A program made the translations under genes and the position numbers. 64,000 nt of DNA from Gemmatimonas phototrophica (GTDB lineage: Bacteria; Gemmatimonadota; Gemmatimonadetes; Gemmatimonadales; Gemmatimonadaceae), in contig NZ_CP011454.1 of assembly GCF_000695095.2 (NCBI RefSeq), positions 1,550,001-1,614,000 on the forward strand, written 5' to 3'. The notes beneath the pieces are model-generated. The model saw only the letters and a program-made list of their open reading frames with translations. It searched no databases and had not been told where the DNA came from. Positions 29,116-37,710 of this stretch are shown here, piece by piece; the stretch's first letter is position 1, and each line of letters starts with the position of its first letter.

Positions 29116-30453
29116 TCAGTTGGAGAGCCGCTGTCCCGAGAGGTCGGCGGTCACCACACATGTCTGGCGTTTGCCCCAACGGAGGATGGCATCGGTGTGG
29201 GTGATGCTTTCGCCGGTGAACCCATCCGGTCCGAAACGGCCGCGCATACGAAACTGCCAGGTCACGTTGTTGGTCGTGCCCGCGCGCGGCTCCGAGATAA
29301 ACAGTCCGTCGGAATCGAGCGTTCCCGTGACGCCACGGGTGACCAACGTAAAGGTGGCCGAGCCGGGCACATGCGAGACCCGTTCTTCAGTTTCGCGTCC
29401 CCCCGCCAAAGCGCCGGCCACCGCATCGCAGCTTTCGCTGCCGCTTACGTCACGCACGCGCTGCGTGACGAGATAGCGCCCGCCGACGCCGGCGTCGCGG
29501 ATTGCGCCGCGTGCGGCCAGCAGACGGGTCGCCGAATCGAGTGGCGACGGGGCCACCACCATGGCGGCCACCGCTGGCACCGCCGCTTCGCCGGACGCCT
29601 CTGGTGCGGCCACCGTTTGTGGTGTCTGCGGCTGCACGCTGTCCACCGCTGCCACGCCGCTCAGCTCCAACGCGCCAACCGGCGCCGGAACATCGGGACG
29701 ACCGCGAAAGGACTTCATGAGGCCAACCGTAACGATCACGAGCAGCACCAGCAGAACGACCGCGGCGCGTCGTTCGGCCGGATGAAACCTGGGGCCGGGC
29801 GGTACCGTGCCCCGCACCACAACGCGCCCCGTGTTGGCCAGCGCTGCCAGACCAGCGGCATTGGGCCGCTGGCCCACACCAAACGACACCGGGCCGCCGG
29901 CCCACGACGGGACACCCTTCATGGCGGCTGGGATCTGCTGGGGGGAGAGCACCGGCGGTTGTGGCACCGGGGGGCGCGGGGACACACCCGGCGCGGCAGA
30001 GCGCCCGGCAGATGATGCGACCGCCTGGCGATCTGCCCCGGGTGGACGCGCCACGGACCTGGCGGCCCCCGCCGTGTCCAGGCCGAATTCCACCACGGGG
30101 GGCTCCGGCACGGGAGCGATGCCCATCGCCCGTCCCCAGACATCCACGGCCCAACGCGCAACGTCTGGCTGCAGATACCGGGTCGAGACCAGTTGGTGCA
30201 CCAGAGGCGCACGTACATGCGGCCACGACGGCCCCGATTGAATCGGCACCCCCGTGAGCGCCGGCCGTACACGCTGGCCAATGTCGAGGAGCAGCAGCAC
30301 CAGCGGTCGGTAGTCACTGCCGCATTCATCGAGTACGCGCCCCGTTTCCGCGCGCGTGAGTCCCTCCGCGGCACTGGCGACCGTGGGCCACACGGCCAGC
30401 AGCGCCGCGCTCACACGCGTGAACGCATCACCGGACGACGACGGGGAAGTCAT
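29116..30453 (-). CDS. Unknown one-helix membrane protein, smaller paralogue (445 aa)
   Basis: This is a paralogue of the neighbouring 604-residue protein. The N-terminal domain has YLQPDVARWAVDVWGRAMG and DECGSDYRPLVLLLLDIG. A Pro-rich linker follows, then one transmembrane helix (AAVVLLVLLVIVTVGLM), and a C-terminal domain with HVPGSATFTLV, DSDGLFIS, RGRFGPDGF and two Cys at positions equivalent to the paralogue. It lacks the SH3-like insert. The ATG at 30453 is preferred over a TTG three codons upstream. It is 10 bases from the paralogue and 49 bases after the kinase stop, in one operon. No function is assigned. Confidence 0.7.
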   Translation of the reverse strand: MTSPSSSGDAFTRVSAALLAVWPTVASAAEGLTRAETGRVLDECGSDYRPLVLLLLDIGQRVRPALTGVPIQSGPSWPHVRAPLVHQLVSTRYLQPDVARWAVDVWGRAMGIAPVPEPPVVEFGLDTAGAARSVARPPGADRQAVASSAGRSAAPGVSPRPPVPQPPVLSPQQIPAAMKGVPSWAGGPVSFGVGQRPNAAGLAALANTGRVVVRGTVPPGPRFHPAERRAAVVLLVLLVIVTVGLMKSFRGRPDVPAPVGALELSGVAAVDSVQPQTPQTVAAPEASGEAAVPAVAAMVVAPSPLDSATRLLAARGAIRDAGVGGRYLVTQRVRDVSGSESCDAVAGALAGGRETEERVSHVPGSATFTLVTRGVTGTLDSDGLFISEPRAGTTNNVTWQFRMRGRFGPDGFTGESITHTDAILRWGKRQTCVVTADLSGQRLSN

Positions 30454-30502
30454 GGGCCGCAATCTTCAGTGCGACGAGTCCGGAAACAACCGGGTGTGGC
30501 GC

Positions 30503-31924
30503 CTAGACGGTGCCGATCTTGAGCACCCGTGCCGGGAGCTCGTCGCCGATGCGGACCGTGAGACCACTCACCAACTCCAGCGACGCATTGCGCCCAACCG
30601 TGGGCCCGTTCACCACCTGCCATGGGGTGTCGCTGGTATTCACCATCCACCACTTGCCGCCGTGTTGCGCCACATAGCCACGGGCCGTGCGGTCGGCCTT
30701 TTCGTTGGGGAGTGCCCCCATGCGCAGGTGCCAATCATGCAGCGCCAGATGATGGAAGAGGACCACGAGTTCCTGCTCATCCACCAGTCCTTGCGGCGTA
30801 TCGCGCCACAGATGCGCCACGAGAATGGGACCGCCCAGTCGCTCGTCTCCCGCGACAGAGCCGTGCGGCTGGCCGGGCGTCACGAGCGTCCATTTGCCGC
30901 TGGGCAGCGGATGGAGCCGTTGCATGGTCTTGTACAGCGCCAACTCCCACTCGGCGGCATCGGCGCGCTTGGCGGGAGCGTGCAGTCCGTCCACGAACGT
31001 GCGGGTGAAGCACTTGGCGAGGTGCGGCCCCAATCGCGTGAAAGGCACCGCGATGGGCTGATGCGACGGATTGCTGCGGTCGGTGGGATGTTCCACAAAC
31101 AGCGCGCGCGATCCCATGGAAAGCTGTTCGTCTTCTTCGGCGGACCGCGTGCTGTTCACCTTCTTGCCCTGCAACGGATGACGCTGCAACAGCAACTCGT
31201 ACAGCAGGACGGCCAACGCATGCTTGTCGGTGGCAATGCTGGGCTGTGCCTTATTGGCCAGCACTTCCGGCGCGATATACCCGGGCGTGCCCAATACCGA
31301 TGGCGGGGCCACACCTGGCACCACCAGCGAATCGATATCGATGATGCAGGCATCGCCCCCTTTGGGGTCCACCAACACGTTTTTGTTGGACAGATCGGCG
31401 TGCGCCAACCCCGCCATATGCAGACGGCGCACCGCACGCGCCAGACGTACCGATACCTGCAGGCGGGTGAGCAGTGAACCGACCTCTGCCTGCGGTACAA
31501 ACTTCGACGCTTTGCCGCCGGTGAACCACCGCACTTCTTTTTCCTGCTTCGTCCCAAACCGATCGCTGAAGTAGAAGTTGCCGCGATAGGTCGGCGTGAC
31601 GACCGCCAGCGGCGGCCACACCAGTTGCTGGCGCTGGGCAAACGCCTGCGGAATGGCGTTCACACCGTCGGCCATGCCCACGGGCCAGCAGAAGTACGGC
31701 GACCAATAGGCGCCGTTTGCGGCGAGCGTGGGATTGTAATTGGTGAGGATGCGGGTGAGGCGATCTACCCGTTCCCGCCGGTCACTCAGCGTGCCGTAGT
31801 AGAATCCCACCGCAAACTGCCGGTCCCGCGTGAGAAAGACGCGCTTTTCGGCGCCCGTTCCGACCGGTTCATCCTCGAGTTGCAGCGTACGCCCATCGGT
31901 CAGGCGGCAGGTCACCGTGCCCAT
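30503..31924 (-). CDS. Protein kinase-like protein of a TerY-P type triad
   Basis: This 473-residue protein has the eukaryotic-like kinase catalytic loop HADLSNKNVLVD (catalytic Asp177), a metal-binding Asp in IIDIDSL (in place of DFG), and GTPGYIAPE for the activation-segment end. At the expected beta-3 position the sequence reads FAVGFYYG, so the usual ATP-anchoring Lys is not visible there; nearby Lys residues might substitute. The C-terminal ~60 residues (PWQVVNGPTVGRNASLEL through GDELPARVLKIG) look like a small beta domain. Gene order VWA, PP2C, kinase is that of the TerY-P phosphorylation triad known from tellurite-resistance-associated stress systems. Its signal and targets are unknown. 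Confidence 0.85.
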   Translation of the reverse strand: MGTVTCRLTDGRTLQLEDEPVGTGAEKRVFLTRDRQFAVGFYYGTLSDRRERVDRLTRILTNYNPTLAANGAYWSPYFCWPVGMADGVNAIPQAFAQRQQLVWPPLAVVTPTYRGNFYFSDRFGTKQEKEVRWFTGGKASKFVPQAEVGSLLTRLQVSVRLARAVRRLHMAGLAHADLSNKNVLVDPKGGDACIIDIDSLVVPGVAPPSVLGTPGYIAPEVLANKAQPSIATDKHALAVLLYELLLQRHPLQGKKVNSTRSAEEDEQLSMGSRALFVEHPTDRSNPSHQPIAVPFTRLGPHLAKCFTRTFVDGLHAPAKRADAAEWELALYKTMQRLHPLPSGKWTLVTPGQPHGSVAGDERLGGPILVAHLWRDTPQGLVDEQELVVLFHHLALHDWHLRMGALPNEKADRTARGYVAQHGGKWWMVNTSDTPWQVVNGPTVGRNASLELVSGLTVRIGDELPARVLKIGTV

Positions 31925-31930
31925 GTACCG

Positions 31931-33028
31931 CTAGGCCGCAGGAGGGAACGTGACTAAGGCCGCGGCGGTGGCCATGCACAACGTGCGGTCGTCGTTCTCC
32001 CCCCGCTTTTCAAACGCCAGCCATTCGGTCAGGGCGTGCACGGGATCGGCCGCCTGCAGAACGCTGTCCGTAAACACGGGCGTGAGCGCGGTGGGCAGCG
32101 GGGTGGTGTCCGTGGTGCCGTTGGCCAGCGTCGCCACCAGTGCGCGGGCATGCCGCGTGAACGGATACCAGGGATCTTCCACCCCATCGCTGGCCAGCAG
32201 GACACCAGTTACATGGTCGCCGGGCTGCGTGCGCAGCGACGACTGCAGCACGTCGAGTGCGCCATCGTCGGGGAGAAAGTGCGCCACTTCGCCGGAGAAA
32301 TCACCGGTGGCTGCCGCAAACGGATGCGACAGCGCCCCATCGGTGTGCACGATGGCTATGGCGCCGTCACCCACCTGCATCACGGCCAGCATCCCCTGAT
32401 GCCACGCTGCCACCAGCAGCGTGGTGCGCAGGTCGCGCAGGGCAATGCCAACCCGCGCGGCAAAGTCACGCATGCGGTCGTTGACCAGTTGCGCGGCATG
32501 ACGCATGGCCGGGCCGAGGGCTTCGCGGGCGGCACGGCCATGCTGCACGGCATCGCGCAGTTCGTGCGTGACCGTGAAGGTGGCGATGGCACTGCCCAGG
32601 CGGCTGTAGGTGGCAGACCCGGCGCCGTCGGCCACCGCGGCACACCACCCCCCGGCAAAGTGCACGAGGTGGCCGGCATCTTCGCGATGCTCACCGCGAT
32701 GCGCATGCAAACGTCCACGGCGCGAGGCCAGCAACAGCGACCAGCCGTCGGCGCTCATGCGGACTCCCGTTGCTTCGTGCGCCGCGGCGGCGCTGCCGGA
32801 TGTGAAGAGCCCCGGCGCGACAGCGTCGAGATGATCGCGCCATTCGTCGGGGCACCAGGGCGCCGTGGGCGTCACCGAGTTCCAGATGGCGCGCGGCGGC
32901 TCTGCGGCAGCGGTTGGCGGGGCCGCCGGGCCCCCCGTTTCCGCGGTGCCCGACGCGCCGCCACGCTCGGCGGCGGCGGAATCGGCGTCGGGCAAGTTGC
33001 TGAGATCTGAATTCACGGCGTGAATCAC
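31931..33028 (-). CDS. PP2C-family protein phosphatase of the TerY-P type triad
   Basis: PP2C fold with the metal-binding motifs in order: VADGAGSA (Asp134), VGDGAIAI, LLASDGVEDPW and ENDDRTLC near residue 345. An N-terminal ~70-residue Ala/Pro-rich segment precedes the domain, and the part starting ATGVRMSADGWSLLLASRRG is the usual entry to PP2C_2 phosphatases. The start is uncertain: GTG at 33028, or GTG four codons later at 33016. It lies 3 bases after the VWA gene and 6 before the kinase. It would reverse the kinase's phosphorylation. Confidence 0.85.
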   Translation of the reverse strand: MIHAVNSDLSNLPDADSAAAERGGASGTAETGGPAAPPTAAAEPPRAIWNSVTPTAPWCPDEWRDHLDAVAPGLFTSGSAAAAHEATGVRMSADGWSLLLASRRGRLHAHRGEHREDAGHLVHFAGGWCAAVADGAGSATYSRLGSAIATFTVTHELRDAVQHGRAAREALGPAMRHAAQLVNDRMRDFAARVGIALRDLRTTLLVAAWHQGMLAVMQVGDGAIAIVHTDGALSHPFAAATGDFSGEVAHFLPDDGALDVLQSSLRTQPGDHVTGVLLASDGVEDPWYPFTRHARALVATLANGTTDTTPLPTALTPVFTDSVLQAADPVHALTEWLAFEKRGENDDRTLCMATAAALVTFPPAA

Positions 33029-33031
33029 GCC

Positions 33032-33673
33032 TTACGGAACAATCGTGATGCCGGGCGGCGGCGGCGGCAACGTGATGCTGCCCCCGTCGGCCACTGCGCC
33101 GACCTTGGCACTCGTCTGCTTGACGCTGGCCGACACGAACCGGAAGAACGCCTTGAAGGCATCCGGCGACATGTCCTGCATCTGAATTACAATCTCCGTG
33201 ATCTGCTTGAGCACTTCCGTGTCTGCCTGATCGCCACAGGCCACCGCGATGATGTTGGCCGGACGACGCTCGCGCAGCTGCTGGGCGTACACGGGCCAAT
33301 CCACATCGGTAGGGGCGCCGTCGGAGAGGACGAACACCAGCGGGCGCCAATCCCCCTTCTGATCGGCGGTGGTCCGCACGATTTCGCGGTCGAAACACTC
33401 GAGCAGCAGACGCAGCCCGTCTCCGAAATTGGTTTGTCCGCTGGCCTGAAGATCAGGCGGGTTGAACATCGCCACTTCGGTGAGCGGGACCGCCTGCTGT
33501 GCGGCATTGGAGAAGGTAAGGACCGACAGGTACGCGCTTTCGATCGCCTGCGGGTCACCCAGCAGGTCACGGTGCAGCTGGCGGATGCCCGACTTGACCG
33601 ACTCAATGGGGGTGCCCTGCATCGAGCCGGACACGTCGGCGAGGATGTACACGGGCAGGCGGCGCGTAGACAC
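33032..33673 (-). CDS. VWA-domain protein, TerY-like
   Basis: This 213-residue protein is almost entirely a von Willebrand factor A domain. The MIDAS motif is DVSGSM (Asp13, Ser15, Ser17), with QTNFGDGL and VLSDGAPTD giving the Thr and Asp of the metal site. TerY proteins of this size act as metal-dependent scaffolds linked to a PP2C phosphatase and a kinase, as here. It ends in a Pro-rich tail. The GTG at 33673 is the first possible start. It is the first gene of its unit; a 191-base gap with the puf terminator lies upstream. Confidence 0.85.
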   Translation of the reverse strand: MSTRRLPVYILADVSGSMQGTPIESVKSGIRQLHRDLLGDPQAIESAYLSVLTFSNAAQQAVPLTEVAMFNPPDLQASGQTNFGDGLRLLLECFDREIVRTTADQKGDWRPLVFVLSDGAPTDVDWPVYAQQLRERRPANIIAVACGDQADTEVLKQITEIVIQMQDMSPDAFKAFFRFVSASVKQTSAKVGAVADGGSITLPPPPPGITIVP

Positions 33674-33780
33674 GGTAGGGACTCGGAAGGAAATGACGTG
33701 GGAAGGGGCCCGGACGCGTGACCACGCCCAAAGCTGACGCAGGCTAAATGCACAGCGGGCGATTGTGGTTTCGGCAACGC

Positions 33781-33811
33781 AAAACCCCGCAACGCCGAGG
33801 CGCCGCGGGGT
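33781..33811 (-). terminator. Terminator of the puf operon
   Basis: On the minus strand ACCCCGC (33811-33805) and GCGGGGT (33790-33784) form a 7-bp stem, with further GC pairing possible inside the loop, and the strand continues TTTTGC. It lies about 55 bases after the pufC stop. The rest of the 191-base gap (33674-33864) should hold the promoter of the TerY-type unit; no clear -35/-10 pair was seen. Confidence 0.65.
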
Positions 33812-33864
33812 CGGGCCGCGCGGCGGGCCAGGGGCCCTATGCGCGGTGCTTGGTGCGTCCGGAC

Positions 33865-34962
33865 TTAGTTCACGCCACCCACGGGAGTGGTGACGGAACC
33901 GGGGCGGGCGCTGGTGCGCTGCGCGGGAGCTGCTGCCGGAGCGGCAACCACCGTGCTGTCGGTCTTGGTGCTGTCAGCGGCGACGCGCATGATGCCGGGG
34001 AAGGGCACGCCGTTCCAGTCAGCACGCCCCCACATGGCCGGGAAGTCCTTGGCCATCTGGGCCCCGTACAGCGGCTTGTACGCGCCATTGTGACAGGTCA
34101 CGCACTGTGCCTTGGGGGCATCTCCCATCGCGCCGAGTCGAACGGCCGGATAGACCGGCTGCAGCGGTGCGAGGTAGTTCTGGTTCACGTCCCGCAGCAT
34201 GAGGATACCGTGGTACGCCGTGACACGCGCCGGGGGCGCTTCACGCCAGCTGGCGAACTGACGGGTGTTGTGGCAGTACGTGCAGTTCACGCCCAGGGAG
34301 CGGGACTGTGAAATCATGAGCGCGTACGTCCACTCCGCCTGCTTCGTCGAGCTCCGATTGGCGTTGCTCGGCGCAACCCCCTGCGTGATGACGCGCGCGC
34401 CATCACGGTCGAGGTAGTGACGCAGGTAGTCCGTCTGGCTGGAGTAGAACCACAGCCCGTTGGGCAGGGGCTTCCCCATGTGACAGGTGTAGCAGGTCAC
34501 CCCGGTGTTCTTCACGTGCTGCGAGTAGTTCCCGTTGATGTTCCGGGTCATCTGCAGCATGCGACGGGCGACGATCTTGGTGTACAGCGGCTTGCCGTTC
34601 GGCAGGGTGTCATCCTGGAAGGCCGCCACGTTGTGGCAGTACGCACAGTTGCCGGTACCGGCCACCCACGTACTCATCGCGATCATGGTGCGGTTGAATT
34701 CCGCAATGCTGATGTCGTTGAGCACTTGCACGTTCTTCCAGGGGAGCGGCCCCGGGGGCGACTCGCCGGCCGGCGGCGGGCTCTGGGGCAGTTTCACCTG
34801 GGCAAACTTGGTCTTGAGGTCACCGTGATCGTAGTTCTGTTCCATCGCGGTGCCGCGATAACCAACCTGCACGGTATCGGTCGCGGCGTCGCCACAGGCC
34901 CCGAGTGTCAGCAACGACACTGGGACCATGGCGCGCAGGACGTGACGAAGTCCGTTTCTCAC
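33865..34962 (-). CDS. pufC: Reaction-centre tetraheme cytochrome c subunit
   Basis: PufC re-reduces the special pair from soluble donors on the periplasmic side. The 365-residue precursor has a lipoprotein signal ending LLTLGAC (Cys23), so the mature protein is probably lipid-anchored. Four c-type heme motifs are at residues 106-110 (CAYCH), 157-161 (CYTCH), 227-231 (CTYCH) and 287-291 (CVTCH). Upstream Met residues suitable as axial ligands are present for several hemes. It overlaps pufM by 4 bases (ATGA). The final ~50 residues are an Ala/Pro/Thr-rich tail. Confidence 0.97.
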   Translation of the reverse strand: MRNGLRHVLRAMVPVSLLTLGACGDAATDTVQVGYRGTAMEQNYDHGDLKTKFAQVKLPQSPPPAGESPPGPLPWKNVQVLNDISIAEFNRTMIAMSTWVAGTGNCAYCHNVAAFQDDTLPNGKPLYTKIVARRMLQMTRNINGNYSQHVKNTGVTCYTCHMGKPLPNGLWFYSSQTDYLRHYLDRDGARVITQGVAPSNANRSSTKQAEWTYALMISQSRSLGVNCTYCHNTRQFASWREAPPARVTAYHGILMLRDVNQNYLAPLQPVYPAVRLGAMGDAPKAQCVTCHNGAYKPLYGAQMAKDFPAMWGRADWNGVPFPGIMRVAADSTKTDSTVVAAPAAAPAQRTSARPGSVTTPVGGVN

Positions 34963-36062
34963 TGGGTTCCCCCCGTCTTCGTCGAATCCGTCGTGATCGA
35001 GTCAGTAACAATGGGCGCCGCTGCCGTGTCGGGCATGGTCGCGTTCTGCGGGACCACGTACGACGGGAAGGAGTCGGGCGCGGTTCCCTGATACCGGCCA
35101 CGCAGCAGGTCCTGCTGTTCCGGCGTGAGCTGGTTCTGCGCCGGGTATGGCGCCACCAGACCATGCTTCACACCCCAGAGATACCAGTTGTCCACGACTG
35201 TACCGGTGAGCAGGATGCCGATGCCGCCCGTAAAGGTCGTGAGCACGGCAAACCACCAGGCCCAGCGGTGAATCGATTCCATGGTGGCGTTGAAGCCCAT
35301 GCACCAGCGCCAGAACAGCATGGAGCGTTCCGCGGCCGTCCCACGGTCGGTGATCTGTTCGATTTCCCGCTCACCACCCATCCGGGCAACCGCCAGAATG
35401 GTGGCCCCGTGCATGGCGAACAACACGGCGGAGCCGTAGAGGAACGCGATGGAGAGGGCGTGGAACGGGTTGTAGTACAGATTGCCGTAGCGAATCGAGA
35501 ACGCCGACGTCCAGTCAAGGTGCGGGAAGATGCCGAAGGGCACCATCTCGCTCCAGCTGCCAACGAGCAACGGCTGGAAGAAGAACGTGGAGTACAGGAA
35601 GATCGCGCTGGCAAAAGCCCACGGCAGGTGCGAGCCCATCTGCAGGGCGCGCGCCCGGCGGTAGATGCGAATCCACCAGAGAATGATGCTCACCGTGAGG
35701 AAGAAGCCGGCCATCAGATACCAGCCCCCCTGATTCAGAGGCGGGACCCGCAGGCCGTATTGCGGTGGCGGCGGCTCAAGGGCTAGCCACGGGAGCTGGC
35801 GAATGAACTCTACCGGGTCCCAGCCGACCGAGGCCCACATGTTCAGGCCGATGATCTCAATGGCGATGAAGCCGAAGATCAGCGACAGTACACCGGCCCA
35901 GCCGAGGTAGATCGGACCGATCTGGGCATCGCCGAACTTGCCGGCGAGATACGAGAAGGTCCCGGTGCCATAGCGCGTTCCCGTCGATTCATCGATCGGG
36001 ATACCCGGTTCAGGGACGGTACGCACCTGAACGCGAGTAAAGAGATTCTGGTATTCAAGCAT
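34959..36062 (-). CDS. pufM: Photosynthetic reaction centre M subunit
   Basis: PufM forms the RC core with PufL and binds half of the special pair, bacteriopheophytin, Q(A) and the non-heme iron. [20 protein letters not shown] is the typical start. Five transmembrane helices are visible; [24 protein letters not shown] contains the helix-D His ligands and [14 protein letters not shown] the helix-E iron ligand. At 367 residues it is about 40 longer than most: the C-terminus continues past the last helix into a Thr/Ser/Asp-rich tail (from VDNWYLWG to [11 protein letters not shown]). Confidence 0.97.
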   Translation of the reverse strand: MLEYQNLFTRVQVRTVPEPGIPIDESTGTRYGTGTFSYLAGKFGDAQIGPIYLGWAGVLSLIFGFIAIEIIGLNMWASVGWDPVEFIRQLPWLALEPPPPQYGLRVPPLNQGGWYLMAGFFLTVSIILWWIRIYRRARALQMGSHLPWAFASAIFLYSTFFFQPLLVGSWSEMVPFGIFPHLDWTSAFSIRYGNLYYNPFHALSIAFLYGSAVLFAMHGATILAVARMGGEREIEQITDRGTAAERSMLFWRWCMGFNATMESIHRWAWWFAVLTTFTGGIGILLTGTVVDNWYLWGVKHGLVAPYPAQNQLTPEQQDLLRGRYQGTAPDSFPSYVVPQNATMPDTAAAPIVTDSITTDSTKTGGTQ

Positions 36063-36074
36063 GGTGACCGGGCC

Positions 36075-36899
36075 TCACTTCCAGATGGGGAGGTTGAGCC
36101 ACCAGTTCCACCACTCAGGCCAGCCCTGTGTCCAGAAGGGGCCGGAGATCACGATGCAGATGGCACTCCACACCGCCGCGCCGACTGCGAGGAACAGGCC
36201 GAGACGGTGAATGCCGATCGCGCCGATCGAGTAGCCGAGCAGGTCGCGGAAAAAGACGTTTTCCTGTTCACTTGTCCCGGTCGGGGTTCCCTTCGGTGGA
36301 TTAGTCACCGAGAGGATCAGCGATCCGTGCATCGCAAGCGCGAGGCAGTTCGTGAAGAAGAACGTGACGGCGATCATGTGCGCCGGATTGTAGTGGAAGT
36401 GGAGGTACTGATACCCCACATTCGACACCCAGTCCAGGTGCGAGAAGATGCCGTACGGAAAGCCATGGCCCCAGGCGCCCAGCAGGAACGGGCGAATGAC
36501 GACCAGCGTGGTGTAGGCGAGAATGGCACCGCCGTACGCCCACGGAATGTGCATACCCATGCCAAGCTTGCGCGCGATTTCGGCCTGGCGCAGCGCCCAG
36601 GAGCCGAACGCGCCGAGGGCGCACAGCGTGATGATCTGCCACAAGCCGCCTTCGCGTAGTGGCGCGAGGCCCAGACCATATTTCAGGTCAGGTGGCGCGA
36701 TATTGATCTGCCACAGATTCCACGTCGGGCCCATCGCCGCACCCCACACGCACAACAGCGTGCCGAGCGTGACGAAGAAGATCGTCGTGACACCAAAAAA
36801 GCCCACGTAGAACGGACCGAACCAGAAATCGAAGAGATCTCCGCCGATCAGCGTACCACCGCGGACACGGTACTTCTTTTCAAAGCTTAGCATCGCCAT
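36075..36899 (-). CDS. pufL: Photosynthetic reaction centre L subunit
   Basis: The ATG at 36899 gives [20 protein letters not shown], the normal PufL N-terminus; the open frame extends further upstream without a recognisable start. The protein is 274 residues with five helices. [20 protein letters not shown] holds the special-pair and accessory-pigment His ligands, and [16 protein letters not shown] the iron ligand. It ends 12 bases before pufM. A 169-base gap with a strong hairpin separates it from pufA2. Confidence 0.97.
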   Translation of the reverse strand: MAMLSFEKKYRVRGGTLIGGDLFDFWFGPFYVGFFGVTTIFFVTLGTLLCVWGAAMGPTWNLWQINIAPPDLKYGLGLAPLREGGLWQIITLCALGAFGSWALRQAEIARKLGMGMHIPWAYGGAILAYTTLVVIRPFLLGAWGHGFPYGIFSHLDWVSNVGYQYLHFHYNPAHMIAVTFFFTNCLALAMHGSLILSVTNPPKGTPTGTSEQENVFFRDLLGYSIGAIGIHRLGLFLAVGAAVWSAICIVISGPFWTQGWPEWWNWWLNLPIWK

Positions 36900-37011
36900 G
36901 GGCGATATCTCCGGACGCGCAGAGAAAAGGCAGCGGGGGGGGAAATGCAACTGCGTACAACTGCAGACCTGCCATGGGGACCACGATCATCCCAGAATTT
37001 TGCGTCGGCCG

Positions 37012-37049
37012 GGGCTGGCGTCGCACCGACACGTGCGAGACGCCAGCCC
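37012..37049 (-). other. Intercistronic stem-loop between pufA2 and pufL
   Basis: GGGCTGGCG-TCGCA (37012-37025) pairs with TGCGA-GA-CGCCAGCCC (37034-37049), leaving a 2-base bulge and an 8-base loop. No T-run follows. Position and strength match the pufA-pufL hairpins that in Rhodobacter stabilise the antenna part of the puf mRNA and set the antenna-to-RC ratio. The remaining bases of the 169-base gap contain no gene I can see. Confidence 0.8.
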
Positions 37050-37068
37050 GGCGACGACGCGCGACGAA

Positions 37069-37284
37069 TTACCGGCCGGGCGGGAGCGGCGACATCTCTG
37101 CCGCTGCCGCCGGAGCCGACGCCCCGACGGGCGCCTGATCAGCGCCGAGCGTTCCGTTCTCGATCCACGAGTAACGCTGCGAGCTAAGCAGGACAAAGTG
37201 GATGACCAACGCCAGCACCGCCAAGAAGCCCACCAAGGCCACCATGACGCGCCGCGGGTCGTACATCAACCAAATGCGATGCAT
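37069..37284 (-). CDS. pufA: Light-harvesting 1 alpha polypeptide (second alpha gene)
   Basis: This 71-residue canonical LH1 alpha has MHRIWLMYDPRRVMVALVGF at the N-terminus and ALVIHFVLLSSQRYSWIENG around the bacteriochlorophyll-binding His. A 25-residue Ala/Pro-rich tail follows the helix. AAGGAG precedes the ATG, 9 bases after the stop of the other alpha gene. It should form the inner ring around the RC together with the single PufB. Confidence 0.93.
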   Translation of the reverse strand: MHRIWLMYDPRRVMVALVGFLAVLALVIHFVLLSSQRYSWIENGTLGADQAPVGASAPAAAAEMSPLPPGR

Positions 37285-37293
37285 AGGAGCTCC

Positions 37294-37458
37294 TTAGCGA
37301 GTCGCGGCAGGAGGTGTGGCGTACTTCGCCTTGAGCGTGGCCGGCCAATTGAACTGACCGTACGCCCAGATGTGCATCACAAGCACCGCTCCGACCAGGA
37401 ACGAACCGAGTGCGCTCATGATGATGTGTGGATCCGTGCCCATCCAGATTCTGTGCAT
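37294..37458 (-). CDS. Divergent antenna alpha polypeptide (first alpha gene, outer-ring candidate)
   Basis: This 54-residue alpha polypeptide begins MHRIWMGTDPHIIMSALGSF and has the pigment-binding His in LVMHIWAYGQFNWPATLKA. It shares only the first residues (MHRIW) with the other alpha gene and lacks the PRR segment typical of LH1 alpha. It lies between pufB and the canonical LH1 alpha gene. In G. phototrophica the RC is surrounded by two concentric antenna rings; this peptide is a natural candidate for the outer one. That role is inferred from published structure knowledge and gene order. Confidence 0.85.
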   Translation of the reverse strand: MHRIWMGTDPHIIMSALGSFLVGAVLVMHIWAYGQFNWPATLKAKYATPPAATR

Positions 37459-37485
37459 AGTATCTCCAGCCTGAGAATCAGAGGG

Positions 37486-37620
37486 TTAGAACCACGGACG
37501 CCACGACCACGCGAGGAAATGCGCGACCGATGCAACAACGACGTAGCCCAAGGTGCCTGTCACCATGTAGCCGTGGAAGCGACGCGCCTCTTCCTCGGTC
37601 ATTCCGCCCTTTTCCGACAT
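37486..37620 (-). CDS. pufB: Light-harvesting beta polypeptide
   Basis: This 44-residue antenna beta has MTEEEARRFHGYMVTGTLGY with the first His, one helix, and VAHFLAWSWRPWF with the pigment-binding His and the C-terminal Trp-rich anchor. GGAGG lies just before the ATG. It is the first gene of the puf operon. No second beta gene is seen here, so either it serves both alphas or another beta is encoded elsewhere. Confidence 0.95.
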   Translation of the reverse strand: MSEKGGMTEEEARRFHGYMVTGTLGYVVVASVAHFLAWSWRPWF

Positions 37621-37710
37621 CTCTGCCTCCAAAGGAAACAGCTACCGCGCTCTTCCCGCGCGGCTGGGATGCCACCCAAGTGACGGGCAGCGTGACTATT
37701 TACTACGGGG

